In this document: in pieces, positions 20,837 through 29,800 of the stretch | How the letters are laid out: the number at the start of each line of letters is the position of its first letter | How positions within the stretch are numbered: position 1 is the first letter of the stretch | Assembly (NCBI GenBank): GCA_013115135.1 | Contig: JABANP010000561.1 | Span: forward strand, 1 to 32,450 | Direction: 5' to 3' | DNA from: Perkinsus olseni | Lineage: Eukaryota; Perkinsozoa; Perkinsida; Perkinsidae | DNA: 32,450 bases | Notes under the pieces: generated by a model | What the model was told of the DNA's origin: nothing | Seen by the model: only the letters and a program-made list of their open reading frames with translations | Databases searched by the model: none | Position numbers and translations under genes: made by a program

Positions 20837-21263
20837 GATAGGATGGACTGAAGATATAACGATGAGAAGAGAAATCCTAGGAATACAATGGCTCTGGGAA
20901 AAGAGATTGTTACACCTATTCCAAGGAATTGTGTGATGAGACTCTCCCATTGGGACAGTGCACTTGGGGCCTTGGGTTTCAAGAAGTTGAAGTGGAGTTT
21001 CGGCAGGAGGCGGTATTATTATAGGCTGATTTCACGACGCACCTGCTGTTAACACGATGTGTCGGGATTTATTTTTCATACATAGTGTATGATACATTAT
21101 CCCGCCATGAGTGGCGGTGGTTGCAGACTCCCGTGGCGGATCACCGAACCTTCGCGATTTCGATTGCTTCAACGTGAGAGTAACCTGAATACGACGGGAT
21201 GAGTCATCCCGGATGGCTAGTGCTTGGTTCGGCTGGTCGGTATGGAATAGTACGATCGCAGGG

Positions 21264-21538
21264 TAGATGTGGGCGACAGTACGGGTACGGTCTAGTACGG
21301 AGTACGGTACGGGTACGAGTACGGCTGCGTGCCCGTACTACCCACCGCAGCGGTTCCCACGTACCGTACTAGTACGCCGTACTTCAAGTACGGCGTAATT
21401 TGACGATCAAATTTTGGTGCGGGTATGCGTTATTTAATATATTTAATACGCACTAGATCTCCGTACCGAACTAGGTTGGCAGTTTGAAACGTACTCCGTA
21501 CCGTACTTTCCTCGACCCCAGTACGGTTGCCCAGCTCT
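21264..21538. mobile_element. 275-bp MITE with 9-bp target-site duplication
   Basis: ATCGCAGGG is present on both sides (21255-21263 and 21539-21547). Just inside are imperfect inverted ends matching 16 of 21 (AGATGTGGGCGACAGTACGG on the left). The interior is full of GTACGG words in both orientations and has a 12-bp-arm, 1-nt-spacer palindrome at 21373-21397. The duplicated copy has an uninterrupted site (about 28647-28670: TCGCAGCGG running straight into the shared TATTCG/TATTATTCG flank). No coding capacity. A 9-bp duplication with inverted ends suits a Mutator-like parent. Confidence 0.85.
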
Positions 21539-21592
21539 ATCGCAGGGGTCTATTGTTCGTATCTTATGGTACCTACCAGCGATTTCAATTAG

Positions 21593-21727
21593 GTACCTCC
21601 CCTTCTAAAGGAAGGTGCCCAACTGATCGAGAGCGATAATCATGTCGGAGCGAGCCAGTTGTCTCCCAATTTTTGGCATCTCATAGTTGATGACCAGACA
21701 GGCTACGTTTTCGAGTGGCGTGGCTGA
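21593..21727 (+). CDS. Conserved 3' exon of an unrecognised gene, copy A
   Basis: After an AG acceptor the frame reads VPPLLKEGAQLIESDNHV, QLSPNFWHLIVDDQTGYVFE and stops at TGA (21725-21727). Copy B (28700-28837) has VIPPLIKEGVQLIESDNHV, APNLWHLIVDDQTGYVFKRR and a stop at the same place. The match is at protein level, most differences are silent or conservative, and length differs by one codon. That supports real coding sequence. I do not recognise the family. In copy A the upstream part is interrupted by the MITE and shows no good frame, so copy A is probably dead. Confidence 0.45.
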   Translation, partial: VPPLLKEGAQLIESDNHVGASQLSPNFWHLIVDDQTGYVFEWRG

Positions 21728-22008
21728 AGCTCTGTTTGACTTGTTGTGTTGCGTTCAATGCGAAGCTCGTCTTCCACGGCGGACACTGAACATCGTTACA
21801 CAAACGAGACTAAGTCTCTCGCAGAGAAAGACCGCCAGTCTGTAACGTGGCGGTTTCACGCATTGCATGACAGACGTGTAGCAGATCTGCGCAGATAGAC
21901 GCGCATGGAGTTACGATCTAATGTAAGTTAGTGTTGCTCGTTCTGCCACAGGTGACGGATAAAGTCAAGCAGTTTGACTGAAAACCCTGAAGATTCTTGA
22001 GTCAAGGA

Positions 22009-22033
22009 ACGAAGTTTGACTCAAACTTCGTTT
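22009..22033. repeat. Inverted duplication, 12-bp arms, 1-nt spacer
   Basis: AACGAAGTTTGA (22009-22020), spacer C, exact complement 22022-22033. The aligned place in the other copy (about 29090-29105) has only one arm, TCAAACTTCGTTTG. Confidence 0.85.
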
Positions 22034-22067
22034 GTTGTGGGGGAAGATAGAAGCATCATATGATATG

Positions 22068-22153
22068 CCAAGACCCAGGGATCCTGTGCCAGGATCGAAC
22101 TGAGGAACTCCAGATCTTCAGTCTGGCGCTCTTCCAACTGAGCTATTGAGGGC
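22068..22153 (-). pseudogene. tRNA-Phe (GAA) pseudogene
   Basis: On the minus strand, the D-arm, the anticodon arm (CCAGA-CTGAAGA-TCTGG, anticodon GAA) and most of the T-arm match the intact gene at 29324-29395. Fourteen extra nt sit at the T-arm/acceptor junction (22081-22097 region), consisting of GATCCTG, TGC and CAGGATC, an inverted duplication with a 3-nt spacer. The 5' acceptor strand is also changed (GCCCTCA), so the acceptor stem cannot form. Confidence 0.85.
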
Positions 22154-22460
22154 AAAAGCGAATGAAAAGAGGGGGAAAAGGAAACGAGAGGAGAGAGGGA
22201 GGAGGAGGAGAAAAGGAAGGGGAGGAAAGGAAGGGAAGAAAGGAGAGAAGAAAGAGAGAAAGGAGAGAAGAGGAGAAGGGAAGAGAGAAAGCTCATCTCT
22301 CCCTCTTCTCTCTGATTTCCTTTTTCCTCCTGCCCTCTTGCTTTAATCCGGTTTCGCTAACAATAGAAACGAGTTTCGTCAGTTTGCCCGTTTCACTCTT
22401 GCACATTACATCAGTATGCCTTAAGACGGCCATACGCCAAGCACTGGGATGAGATTCTGC
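22154..22460. repeat. Insertion with a long purine tract
   Basis: About 22163-22291 is almost pure G/A on the plus strand (roughly 130 nt), followed by a pyrimidine-rich stretch to about 22340 and then ordinary sequence. In the other copy the tRNA flank continues directly (29396), so about 300 bp was added here at the 5' edge of the tRNA pseudogene. The tract could form triplex or fold-back structure. Open frames across it are low-complexity artefacts. Confidence 0.8.
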
Positions 22461-22960
22461 GTGGCTGAATCTGCTAGTGTGCAGCTTGCTTCGATCCCAC
22501 GTGATTCTGAATGTCTAATCACGGCACGGGTCGTCATCGACTATAGTCAAGCGTGCGATCCAGGAAAAGGTGATCAAATGATCACCGATTGCGGAAAAGA
22601 ATACTGTAATGCTTGTATTAAAGGAGTTGGTCAATTTTACGACCATGAGACAGTCTCGTTGAGACATACGTTTCATCTACTGCGCCAAAGAGCACATCAA
22701 AGGGCTCGGGCTTTGCTGCCGAATGCCCCATTGATTCGAGAAACCCGGTGGTAACGGGACGCTAGCCGCTAGCCGGTGAGCGCGATATCGACAGCACCTC
22801 GTCGTCAAGCGCGCAGCTAATTTGACGAGCGAAAAAGCTCAACGTTACAACTGAGCCTGCCGGCCGCCGGCAGCCGGCGACAACTGCGTCTTCCTCATTT
22901 CAGATTTCCCGCCATCCACAGAGTGAGTTAGCGGTCGCTTAAGGACCTCAACACTGGCGC
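22461..22960 (+). repeat. Duplicated tRNA 5' flank, copy one, then spacer
   Basis: Aligns with 29396-29800 (words CTTCGATCCCACGTGATTC, GTCAAGCGTGCGAT, CGAGAA-CCCGGTGGT). A frame open in the other copy (29533-29775) is shifted here by one extra A in GAGAAACCC (about 22738). From 22860 to 22960 nothing is recognised. Confidence 0.6.
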
Positions 22961-23293
22961 CGCTGAAGAATAAAGTTCATATTCTTTGCTGTGCGGCGCC
23001 CGCGCAAGATTCAGCCGCAGCGTTTCATCTTGCGTTTCATCTTGTGATATGCTCCGAGAATTCCTGCCTTTAAAATTCTAAGCACGTAGGAATTCGACTC
23101 TCGATTCGTTCCTTTGCGCATTCGTAAATGGTGGCAACACAGCAGGCTAATATCCGTGTATATCGTTCTTAATGAGATTTATGAGCTCAGTCGCTCAAAC
23201 AAAATGCTATCTGGAGCTGTGGACCGACCTTATCGTTACACGCAGTGCTACCTGAGACTTACAGGTTGAGTCATCTCTTCAGTTTTCTTCGCC

Positions 23294-23902
23294 ATGACCG
23301 ATACCGGTGTAGATGCTTCTTGCCTAGCGGCCTACAACAGTTTCAAGAAGAATCGTGATAAGAGGTGATCTCAGGTTAGCCCCGAATCTCTCGATGTAGC
23401 CAACCTTTGTCAGGTACATCATCTTCAGGGCCAATGACGATGATCGAGTCGTCGTAGCTTCCGAGGGTGGCAGGGATCAGACTTACACCGATTTTATGGC
23501 CGTACAAAGAGGACTTATACGATGCATCTGCTCCGTCTCATTGTAGTCTACGTTCTCCTTTCTAGGCCATCGCTGACGAGAGAGAGCCCGGCTATGGCGT
23601 TGTGGACTTCAAGCCCGAAGGGTCTGAGGAGGTACGTCGTGTCTACCTGCTCCTCTCCCGATTCCTTTGGATCAGGAAAAAACGTTGCTGCTTCTCTGGG
23701 TGCCTGATTCCTGTATTATGAAGAAGAGGATGCTGTAGGATGCTCTCTGTTCCCGACGATTTTCATCCCACCCGCCTTTAGGCTGGTGTCTCTGAAACAG
23801 ACGATGCAGCGCTATTTTGAGGGAACTCACAGAGTAATCACTGCTCGTGATCTTAGTGAACTGGTTCCGGAGTCCGTCTCGAGCCAATTGCAACGGTGTT
23901 AA
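23294..23902 (+). CDS. ADF: ADF/cofilin, copy two, intact
   Basis: Actin-depolymerising factor, 134 residues, normal for the family. Five exons: 23294-23364, 23414-23501, 23566-23631, 23676-23734, 23782-23902. The four introns are 44-64 nt, all GT-AG, and every phase agrees (405 nt coding in total). Order: MTDTGVDASCLAAYNSFK then KNRDKR, YIIFRANDDD, VVVASEGGRDQTYTDF, YGVVDFKPEGSEE, the long actin-binding helix with LLLLWVPDSCIMKKRM, and a C-terminal helix LKQTMQRYFEGTHRVIT followed by the end GluLeuValPro segment; stop TAA. The start ATG sits just after GCC (GCCATGA). Compare copy one at 17024, which has a base insertion in exon 1. This copy is the likely functional source of the protein. Confidence 0.93.
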
Positions 23903-24881
23903 TATCTGTCACTCTCATCTACCATACACGATTGTTCCTATGCAAGAAACCTTTTGTGTTAATCTGCTGCCACCATGATGTCCCCTTCGACAGTTCTCTA
24001 TGATTCTCGCGATTGCAAGTGCATCTGTGTGCAACGTCTTTTCATACGAATGGTGATCGCCAGCACTTGTCCCTGAGAGTTGTGTGACAATGGTAGTGCC
24101 TGCACGAGGGCGAGCCTAGCCTCTCCCAAATGACCCTATGATGGCCGCTTGTGTATCCTAACAACCCCGCAGCGACCTACCCCAGTCAACCTTAATCACT
24201 CGTTGCGATCCAACAACTAACCTACATCCTGAATAATGCAATAAATAGTGCAATAAATTCGAGAGTGCACTCAGTGGGTACTACCCACTGAGTAGAGGGA
24301 GCAAACATCCTCCGGCAGTCTAAGACAGAATACACCCGAGTGCCCGGTCAACCACAGTACAACTGCAAACTCGTTAACTGTATGCTCCGCTCCGCATGAG
24401 CTAAGCGCGGTTCGGCCGGTATTCCTTGGGCTGCCCAATCGTAAATGCTGTTGGGCATTTATGATTCGTGGCAGTTTTCTGACGAGTTGTCAGGAGATCC
24501 AATGACTTGTCCACTACGACGATTATCACGAGGACCCTACGACAAGTCGTAGCTCGCTATCTATAGTGTCCTCGAGCATAGGACGCGCCGTGTTCGACGC
24601 GGACCTGAGCGATGCCACGTGAACCCTTCACTGGAGTTCTTACATCTTCGTGATGTGTCTGCATTTGCTGCTTCTGTTCACTCCGCTTGCACTGTTCTGA
24701 TACGTGAATAGTGTAATACGTACTTAGTGCAATTAATTAATGAATTTATTCTGTGAATGTTATTCCTGTGCGTGGCGCCAGCCTGGCGCCGGCAGGTGGG
24801 CCTCGTGGAAATCGAGTTATCTTGGTGGCATTCATGATGTGCACTGTCGCATCAGCCTTCCGCCGCTGCTAGGTCTATCAA
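23903..24881. other. Intergenic after ADF copy two
   Basis: 23970-24130 is the duplicated ADF 3' flank. Then comes sequence not present after copy one. It holds a perfect inverted duplication with 12-bp arms (ACTCAGTGGGTA, spacer C, complement) at 24269-24293 and a GGCGCCAGCCTGGCGCC palindrome near 24776. No gene was recognised. Confidence 0.55.
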
Positions 24882-25230
24882 GTGTATCGGATGCCTTTTT
24901 TCAGAGATAAGAGTGAGGTTTTGTTGTTCGTCTACTTCCCGTACTACGATGATAACGGGTTTTCGGAGGGACCCCCGGAGGAGCTCCAGAAAACACTTTC
25001 CCATATCCCCTTCCCTCATCAGCTAAACAAGATCAAAACGGCATTCAAGCCAAGAATGACCGGAGGGAAGGAAATGCATCGACCTGATCATAGACGTCGA
25101 GTTTGATCGTCCCGGTGACATTCGACCGTCGGGTCGAATCGTTCGTGCGTGGCAACACGAACAGATTTTTGAGATTATTACGCGAGCACCAAAAAGATTC
25201 AAGAGAGTCGAAGAAAAGTCGCAGTATTTA
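24882..25230 (+). CDS. Candidate coding segment, unrecognised, single copy
   Basis: One frame (24882-25106) contains SEVLLFVYFPYYDDNGFSEG and PPEELQKTLSHIPFPHQL. A second frame, starting near 25070, contains CIDLIIDVEFDRPGDIR and RIVRAWQHEQIFEIITR. Both read as ordinary protein and could be joined by a frameshift or a short intron. The segment lies between ADF copy two and TTL copy B and is absent from copy one, so it was inserted or lost. No family is recognised. Through 25230-25960 further overlapping frames exist on both strands without support. Confidence 0.3.
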
Positions 25231-25964
25231 ACCCTTATATTGTGCTCATCAAGATGTTCATGTTGACGGGATATCCTGTTAAGTTGAACGTGTTGAATTC
25301 CCCCGCGACGCAGATTAGCTCATCCATACGCATTCGATCGGAACGATGTTCCGGAAGACTCGCACACTGAAACTGCGGGGACTGGGGGAAGACGGATATG
25401 GCGCACCTGAAGAGGGTATCACGTACCTCTGTTGAGGACAACAGGCAGGGGAACAACGCCGGCCCGTCTGCGGGCGTCCCGTCGTCCGTGGTCTCCGCAG
25501 GACCACTCCTCGTGACTGCCGTGCACAAATTACCACTCCAGAAGTCGGTGACCGTAACGCAGCTAGAAGTAGTATCATCAGCGGAAACCACTAGGTTGGG
25601 TAGTGCACACTACCTTGTGTGACTACGTCCCCTGCCGCGATGGTTTCACCCTCAGTAAAGCCTGCGGTCTTCCTTACACAAGGCTCATTATCTCGAAAAT
25701 CCACGAGCAGGTCGAAGTGGGGCTTCCAAACGTTTCGGTTTTCGCGAACACCGACACAAATAACACGAGGAGTCCGCCGTGTAATTCCTGTTATTCTGCT
25801 ATTCGTGTTATGCCAGTTCCTGTCGATTGAAACTGAATTTCTTATCTATTCCAAGTGAAGATTGGGATAAAAATGGGAAGACGTCAAGAGAGAAATCCGT
25901 TGCAGCGTCTGGAACCAATGGCAGTGAACATGTAGAGGTTTCTTGCGCGACCTATACTAATCCC

Positions 25965-28231
25965 ATGGTGAAAGTGACAACTCCAGTGAAGAAACAGGAG
26001 AGTCTCTCCCCCGAGACGACAGCCGACGTCGGAGACAGCAACAACGGCCGCATGGTGCGACAACAGCTAGCGGCCCTCGGGTTCGGTGCCGAGAAGATAA
26101 AGGCGGGCGAGAGGTGAGGAGGTTCATGTTCGGAATACCTTCTGTAACACTTTGATTGAGAATGGCTGATCGGGAACACAACACCCGAGCTTGCCATCTG
26201 GAATCCAATCTTTCATCTGCTGTCTTTCCATCATCCGCCACTTAGTGTAGTTTCAGCGTAGCTTCTTATCGGAGCAAGATAAAATGAGTTGAATATACGC
26301 CACAACGAGCTCCCTCTAATGCGAACATTTGTCACTGATTGTCAATCAGGCTGGTGATAGGCTTGACGTTGACTCAGCTTTCAGGTTGATGATAGAGCGT
26401 GAATAAGTAGCGAACCCTAAATGAATAGAAGTATTGAATCTTCCCATTACAGCCTGTGAACACTGTAGTGATGCTCATGCACAGTGGTATCGCGATTACT
26501 GATGGCTCATGAATCGTCCACAATTGAGGGGAATTAGCTCGTCATTTAGTGGCCTGCATGTTGACATGTAGTCCTGGTAGGTTTGCAAAACGAACAGTGT
26601 GGGTTTGGAGAGAACTACGGCAAGACGCCCTCGCCGCAGCTTTGAGTCATCTCACCAGAAGTGAGACCCCGAGCATAGTACTGGTCAACAAGCTACAGAA
26701 GATGCCGGAGTTTGGGAGCAAATGTGGGCTGGTCGCGGCGGTGCGGAGGATCCTTGAATCACGATCAGCCGGGAAAGAGTGCAGCTGGTTGCCCGAAACG
26801 TACATCTTGCCTGAAGTGATGAACCACAGTCACAACGATGGGGAACGTTCTTTTCAGGAGAACAGATCGGCTTCAGCGGCGGTGAAGCGGTCGACAGAAG
26901 AGGCCTGCTGGATCGTGAAACCCGCTTCGTTGAACAGGGGCATGGGCATAAAAGTAAGAAGTTAATGCTTCGCGGAGTGACAGAAATCAGCATGATCCTT
27001 TTTTTGATGAGGTGACTGAGGCCTCAGCGTGAACGTGCAGCTTATTGGTCTTGTGAGCATCTTATACTGAAGTTATACAGAAGGGCCAGACGCACGGTAT
27101 GAACCAATATGAAAGTCCCTAGGAAGAGACCCCAACAACTTCCAGATAACCAATGCGGCACAAGACAAACGATGAGATCAATACATAGATCTATCTAATT
27201 CAGAATGGGAATATTATATAGTATACCCTCATAATAGGGCCTCTCCGTAGTTCTCGGGCTTGTCATAATACTTGCGACCTGGCCATGCTGGAGAACGGTG
27301 ATAACATCAGATATTCGATCGGAGGAGTTCACTGGAGTATTTGAGAAGACCTCCACAGGGCCGATGCCCCAAGGGAGTCATTCAACGATATTTGAGCGAG
27401 CCACTCCTTTTGGAAGGCTGTAAATGTGATCTTCGAATGTATCTGCTGATAACGAGGACAGAGCCCTTGAAGGTGGGGCAGCACGACGGCTTCTGAGCTA
27501 CCGCGCTAGATTGTCACGCAGGCCTACTTTGCCCGAGGGTATGTACGGCGTACCTTGGCCAAGTACTCGCAGGATATCTCTGATCGGCCAGCGCATCTGA
27601 CGAATCAAGCGGTGCAAAAAAACTCGGTGGTGACTACGAAACTCGCAAGCAGGAATCCACGTGGTAACCACGGCTGATCGAGGAGCTCCCGCCTGATGCT
27701 TCTGCAGGAGTATCCTTCAACTCTGCGGATACCTAGCATCAACCTCGCCGGGTGAGGGGGGCGACGCTGACTGGTGGTTCAATTCCTGGTACTGTTCTGA
27801 GTTCGAACCCATCGTGATGGAGATGGCGACCGTCACATTAGAGGGAGCTCGCAGTACCTTAGGCAGGCAAGGCTACTCCTCACGGTCGTCATTCGTTCGA
27901 GTGACTTTAGCAGGTCCGTAGTGCAGCGAAAAGCTGGTACCGTTCTCGGAGGAGAATTCTTCGGATACGACGTTCTCCCTGGAGCTGATCTAAGGCTCCA
28001 GTTCAATCGAGCTCCAGTTCAGGCTCCAGTTCCTCCTCGAGTTCAACTCCAATCCAGCGATCTTCACCAATACTGATGTCCTCCACTGAATACTTTTTTT
28101 CTTTCGCTTTCGGATAATGCCATATAAATTCGAGTGTTTCGAAATTTTTTGAATTTCGCCAAGTAGATCGTCCTGGAGCCCAATTTGAAAAGACTTCTCT
28201 GAAATTATGCACAACTCTACTCAACAACTAG
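25965..28231 (+). pseudogene. Tubulin-tyrosine-ligase-like (TTL family) gene, copy B, broken
   Basis: Same gene as copy A. Exons: 25965-26113, 26581-26953 (exons 2 and 3 of copy A joined, open throughout: KMPEFGSKCG, WLPETYILPE, CWIVKPASLNRGMGIK), 27311-27472 (VIQRYLSEPLLL, CDLRMYLLITR), 27522-27663, 27708-27871, 27922 onward, last exon ending 28231. Exon lengths equal copy A except exon 5, 142 instead of 143 nt: one base is lost in the run of seven A at about 27617, a frameshift just after HLTNQAVQ. Exon 7 carries 31 extra nt at about 27998-28034 built from three GCTCCAGTTC repeats, a second frameshift before the YLLEFN motif. The 50-nt intron 27872-27921 has the same GC donor as copy A. Confidence 0.85.
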
Positions 28232-28401
28232 AGTAGAAAGGACCGAATACTTCCACACACATCGTGTCCTCGGTGAGCAGTCTAATTCGTGGTAGAAATA
28301 ATACCGTCTTTGTCCCAAGTTTACTTCAAGATGTTATGAGTCAAGGTCTCAGCTGCAATGTGCCATCACATAATTCCTCGGAGTAGGTATAAGCTATTTT
28401 G

Positions 28402-28430
28402 CCGTAGCCATTGTAGTACAATGGCACAAG
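28402..28430 (+). other. Possible spliced-leader relic with embedded palindrome
   Basis: CCGTAGCCATT (28402-28412) equals the first 11 nt of the dinoflagellate/Perkinsus spliced leader as I remember it, and TGGCACAAG (28422-28430) resembles its end (TGGCTCAAG). Between them sit nine extra nt that make GCCATTGTA, G, TACAATGGC, a 9-bp-arm palindrome with 1-nt spacer. It lies 13 nt upstream of an ATG at 28443. Retroposed cDNAs carrying leader relics are known in these organisms. Chance remains possible. Confidence 0.35.
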
Positions 28431-28442
28431 GACGAAGTACAA

Positions 28443-28837
28443 TGATTGTTCTTTCTGCGCTTTTTCTGGTCACCGTCATATTTTCATTACGCGCTGTCCC
28501 GGCAAGACTGCAAGTCGCTGTTCGAGCGGCGATCTGCAGTAGTTGCAAACTCCCTTGAAACTTCGATTGCTAGTACGCGGGAGCAACCTGGATACAACGA
28601 AAGGGCAAGTGAATTAGTCCAGCAGGTCGCTATTCAATCCTTTCAGTCGCAGCGGATCATTATTCGTATTTTGTGGTACTCACCAGCGAGTTCACTCAGG
28701 TTATTCCTCCCCTTATCAAGGAAGGTGTCCAGCTAATCGAGAGTGATAATCATGTTAGTCCAACTCAGTTGGCTCCCAATCTTTGGCATCTCATAGTTGA
28801 TGACCAGACAGGGTACGTTTTCAAGCGGCGTGGCTGA
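28443..28837 (+). CDS. Unrecognised conserved gene, copy B (3' exon 28700-28837)
   Basis: A frame in the region 28495-28680 reads CKSLFERRSAVVANSLET, QPGYNERASELVQQVAIQSF, which looks like ordinary helical protein. The 3' exon 28700-28837 (VIPPLIKEGVQLIESDNHV, NLWHLIVDDQTGYVFKRR, stop TGA) is conserved with copy A at 21593-21727. The junction between the two blocks was not resolved. An ATG at 28443 opens a hydrophobic stretch (MIVLSALFLVTVIFSL) in another frame, so the start is uncertain. I cannot name the family. It lies between the TTL gene and tRNA-Phe in both copies and could be the tail of either a separate gene or an extended transcript. Confidence 0.4.
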
Positions 28838-29323
28838 AGCTCCGTTTTTGTTGTTGTGTTGTGTGAGATGCGAAACTCGTCTCCTACGGAGGAAACTGAA
28901 CATCGTTACACAAGAAAAGAATACATCTCTCACAGGCAAAGACCTCTAGTCCGTAGCATGTTCATTTCATGCACTGCATGACAGACGCGTAGCTTGGTAG
29001 CACGTCTGCCGGGTAACGTGCGCGGATAGACGCCTATGGAGTTACGGGCATGTATAGTGTCGCTCGTTCCACCACAGTTGACGGATGCCGTCAAACTTCG
29101 TTTGCGGACCGCAATTGCGAAATTGCAAATTGCGGTGCGTGTTCTTTTCTGAGACGGTTTTTAGGGTGGAATTGGTGAGGTCTGGAGGTCGATTCCTCGC
29201 TCGTTTTTCGAACCTCCGGCCCGCAGTCAACTGGATATCGCCCAAGAATGATAAGTCTTGTTTTGCCGCTTCTCAGAAGCAATTTTACGGCTCCGCAGGG
29301 AAGATAGAAGCAAAATATAATAT
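28838..29323. other. Spacer between the conserved exon and tRNA-Phe
   Basis: The first part (28838-29060) aligns with 21728-21950 of copy one. After that the copies differ. A hairpin-forming stretch with ACCGCAATT and AATTGCGGT arms lies at 29109-29137, and a single-arm form of the copy-one palindrome lies at about 29090-29105. No gene is seen. Confidence 0.5.
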
Positions 29324-29395
29324 GCCCAGACCCAGGATCGAACTGAGGACCTCCAGATCTTCAGTCTGGCGCTCTCCCCACTGAGCTATCTGGGC
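29324..29395 (-). tRNA. tRNA-Phe(GAA): tRNA-Phe (anticodon GAA), intact
   Basis: 72 nt on the minus strand. Acceptor stem GCCCAGA/TCTGGGC is perfect; D-stem GCTC/GAGC; anticodon stem CCAGA/TCTGG with loop CTGAAGA; T-arm CTCAG-TTCGATC-CTGGG with one wobble. Internal A and B boxes are present, CCA is not encoded and there is no intron. A broken copy lies at 22068-22153. Confidence 0.95.
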
Positions 29396-29800
29396 TGAAT
29401 TTGCTGGTGTGCAAGTTGCTTCGATCCCACGTGATTCCGAATGTCTAATCTCGGCACTACGAGCTGTCGTCGACGATAGTCAAGCGTGCGATAATCACTA
29501 ATCGCGGTAGAGAACATTGAGATGCTTCTATTATGGGAGTTGATCGATTGATCAGCTCATTCGACTATGAGGCAGTCTCATTGACACCTACGTGCTACCT
29601 ACTGCGCCGAAGCGCGCATGTAAGTGCTCAGGACTTGCTGCCGATTGCCAATCGGTTCGAGAACCCGGTGGTGACGGGAGAGCTGCTAGCCGGTGAACGT
29701 GATATCGGCAGCACAACGTCATCAAGCGCAGAGCTCATTCGACGAGAAGACTCAACGTTAGAACTGGAGGCATGAGATTCTGCCGGCGCGCAACTTATAC
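29396..29800 (+). repeat. Duplicated tRNA 5' flank, copy two, with an open frame 29533-29775
   Basis: Aligns with 22461-22860. The frame 29533-29775 contains SAHVSAQDLLPIANRFENP, VVTGELLAGERDIG and an acidic tail ending ELEA. In copy one the same stretch is shifted by one base, so coding is possible but unproven. From 29800 to 30180 there is an open plus frame (29924-30244) with no recognised content. Confidence 0.4.

Larger units (their letters stand above)
16740..22760. repeat. Tandem segmental duplication, copy one (ADF - TTL - conserved exon - tRNA-Phe)
   Basis: This block matches 22960-29800 in the same order and orientation: a GTGCGGCGCCC-GCAAGATTC leader (16770 and 22990), ADF/cofilin (17024 and 23294), its 3' flank (17975 and 23972), TTL-like gene (18816 and 25965), conserved exon (21593 and 28700), tRNA-Phe (22153 and 29395, minus strand) and its flank (22461 and 29396). 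Coding parts look 85-90 percent identical and spacers less. Copy offset is 6.3 to 7.2 kb because of later insertions. From 16560 to 17023 no gene is seen other than this duplicated leader. Confidence 0.88.

Noticed and set aside
22021..22452. Open frames across the purine tract on both strands
   Set aside because: They translate to low-complexity Arg/Glu/Lys or Ser/Leu/Phe runs and are a by-product of base composition; the tract is absent from the other copy.
25235..25622. Overlapping frames on both strands, up to 118 codons
   Set aside because: Neither strand gives recognised motifs, and there is no second copy to test conservation.
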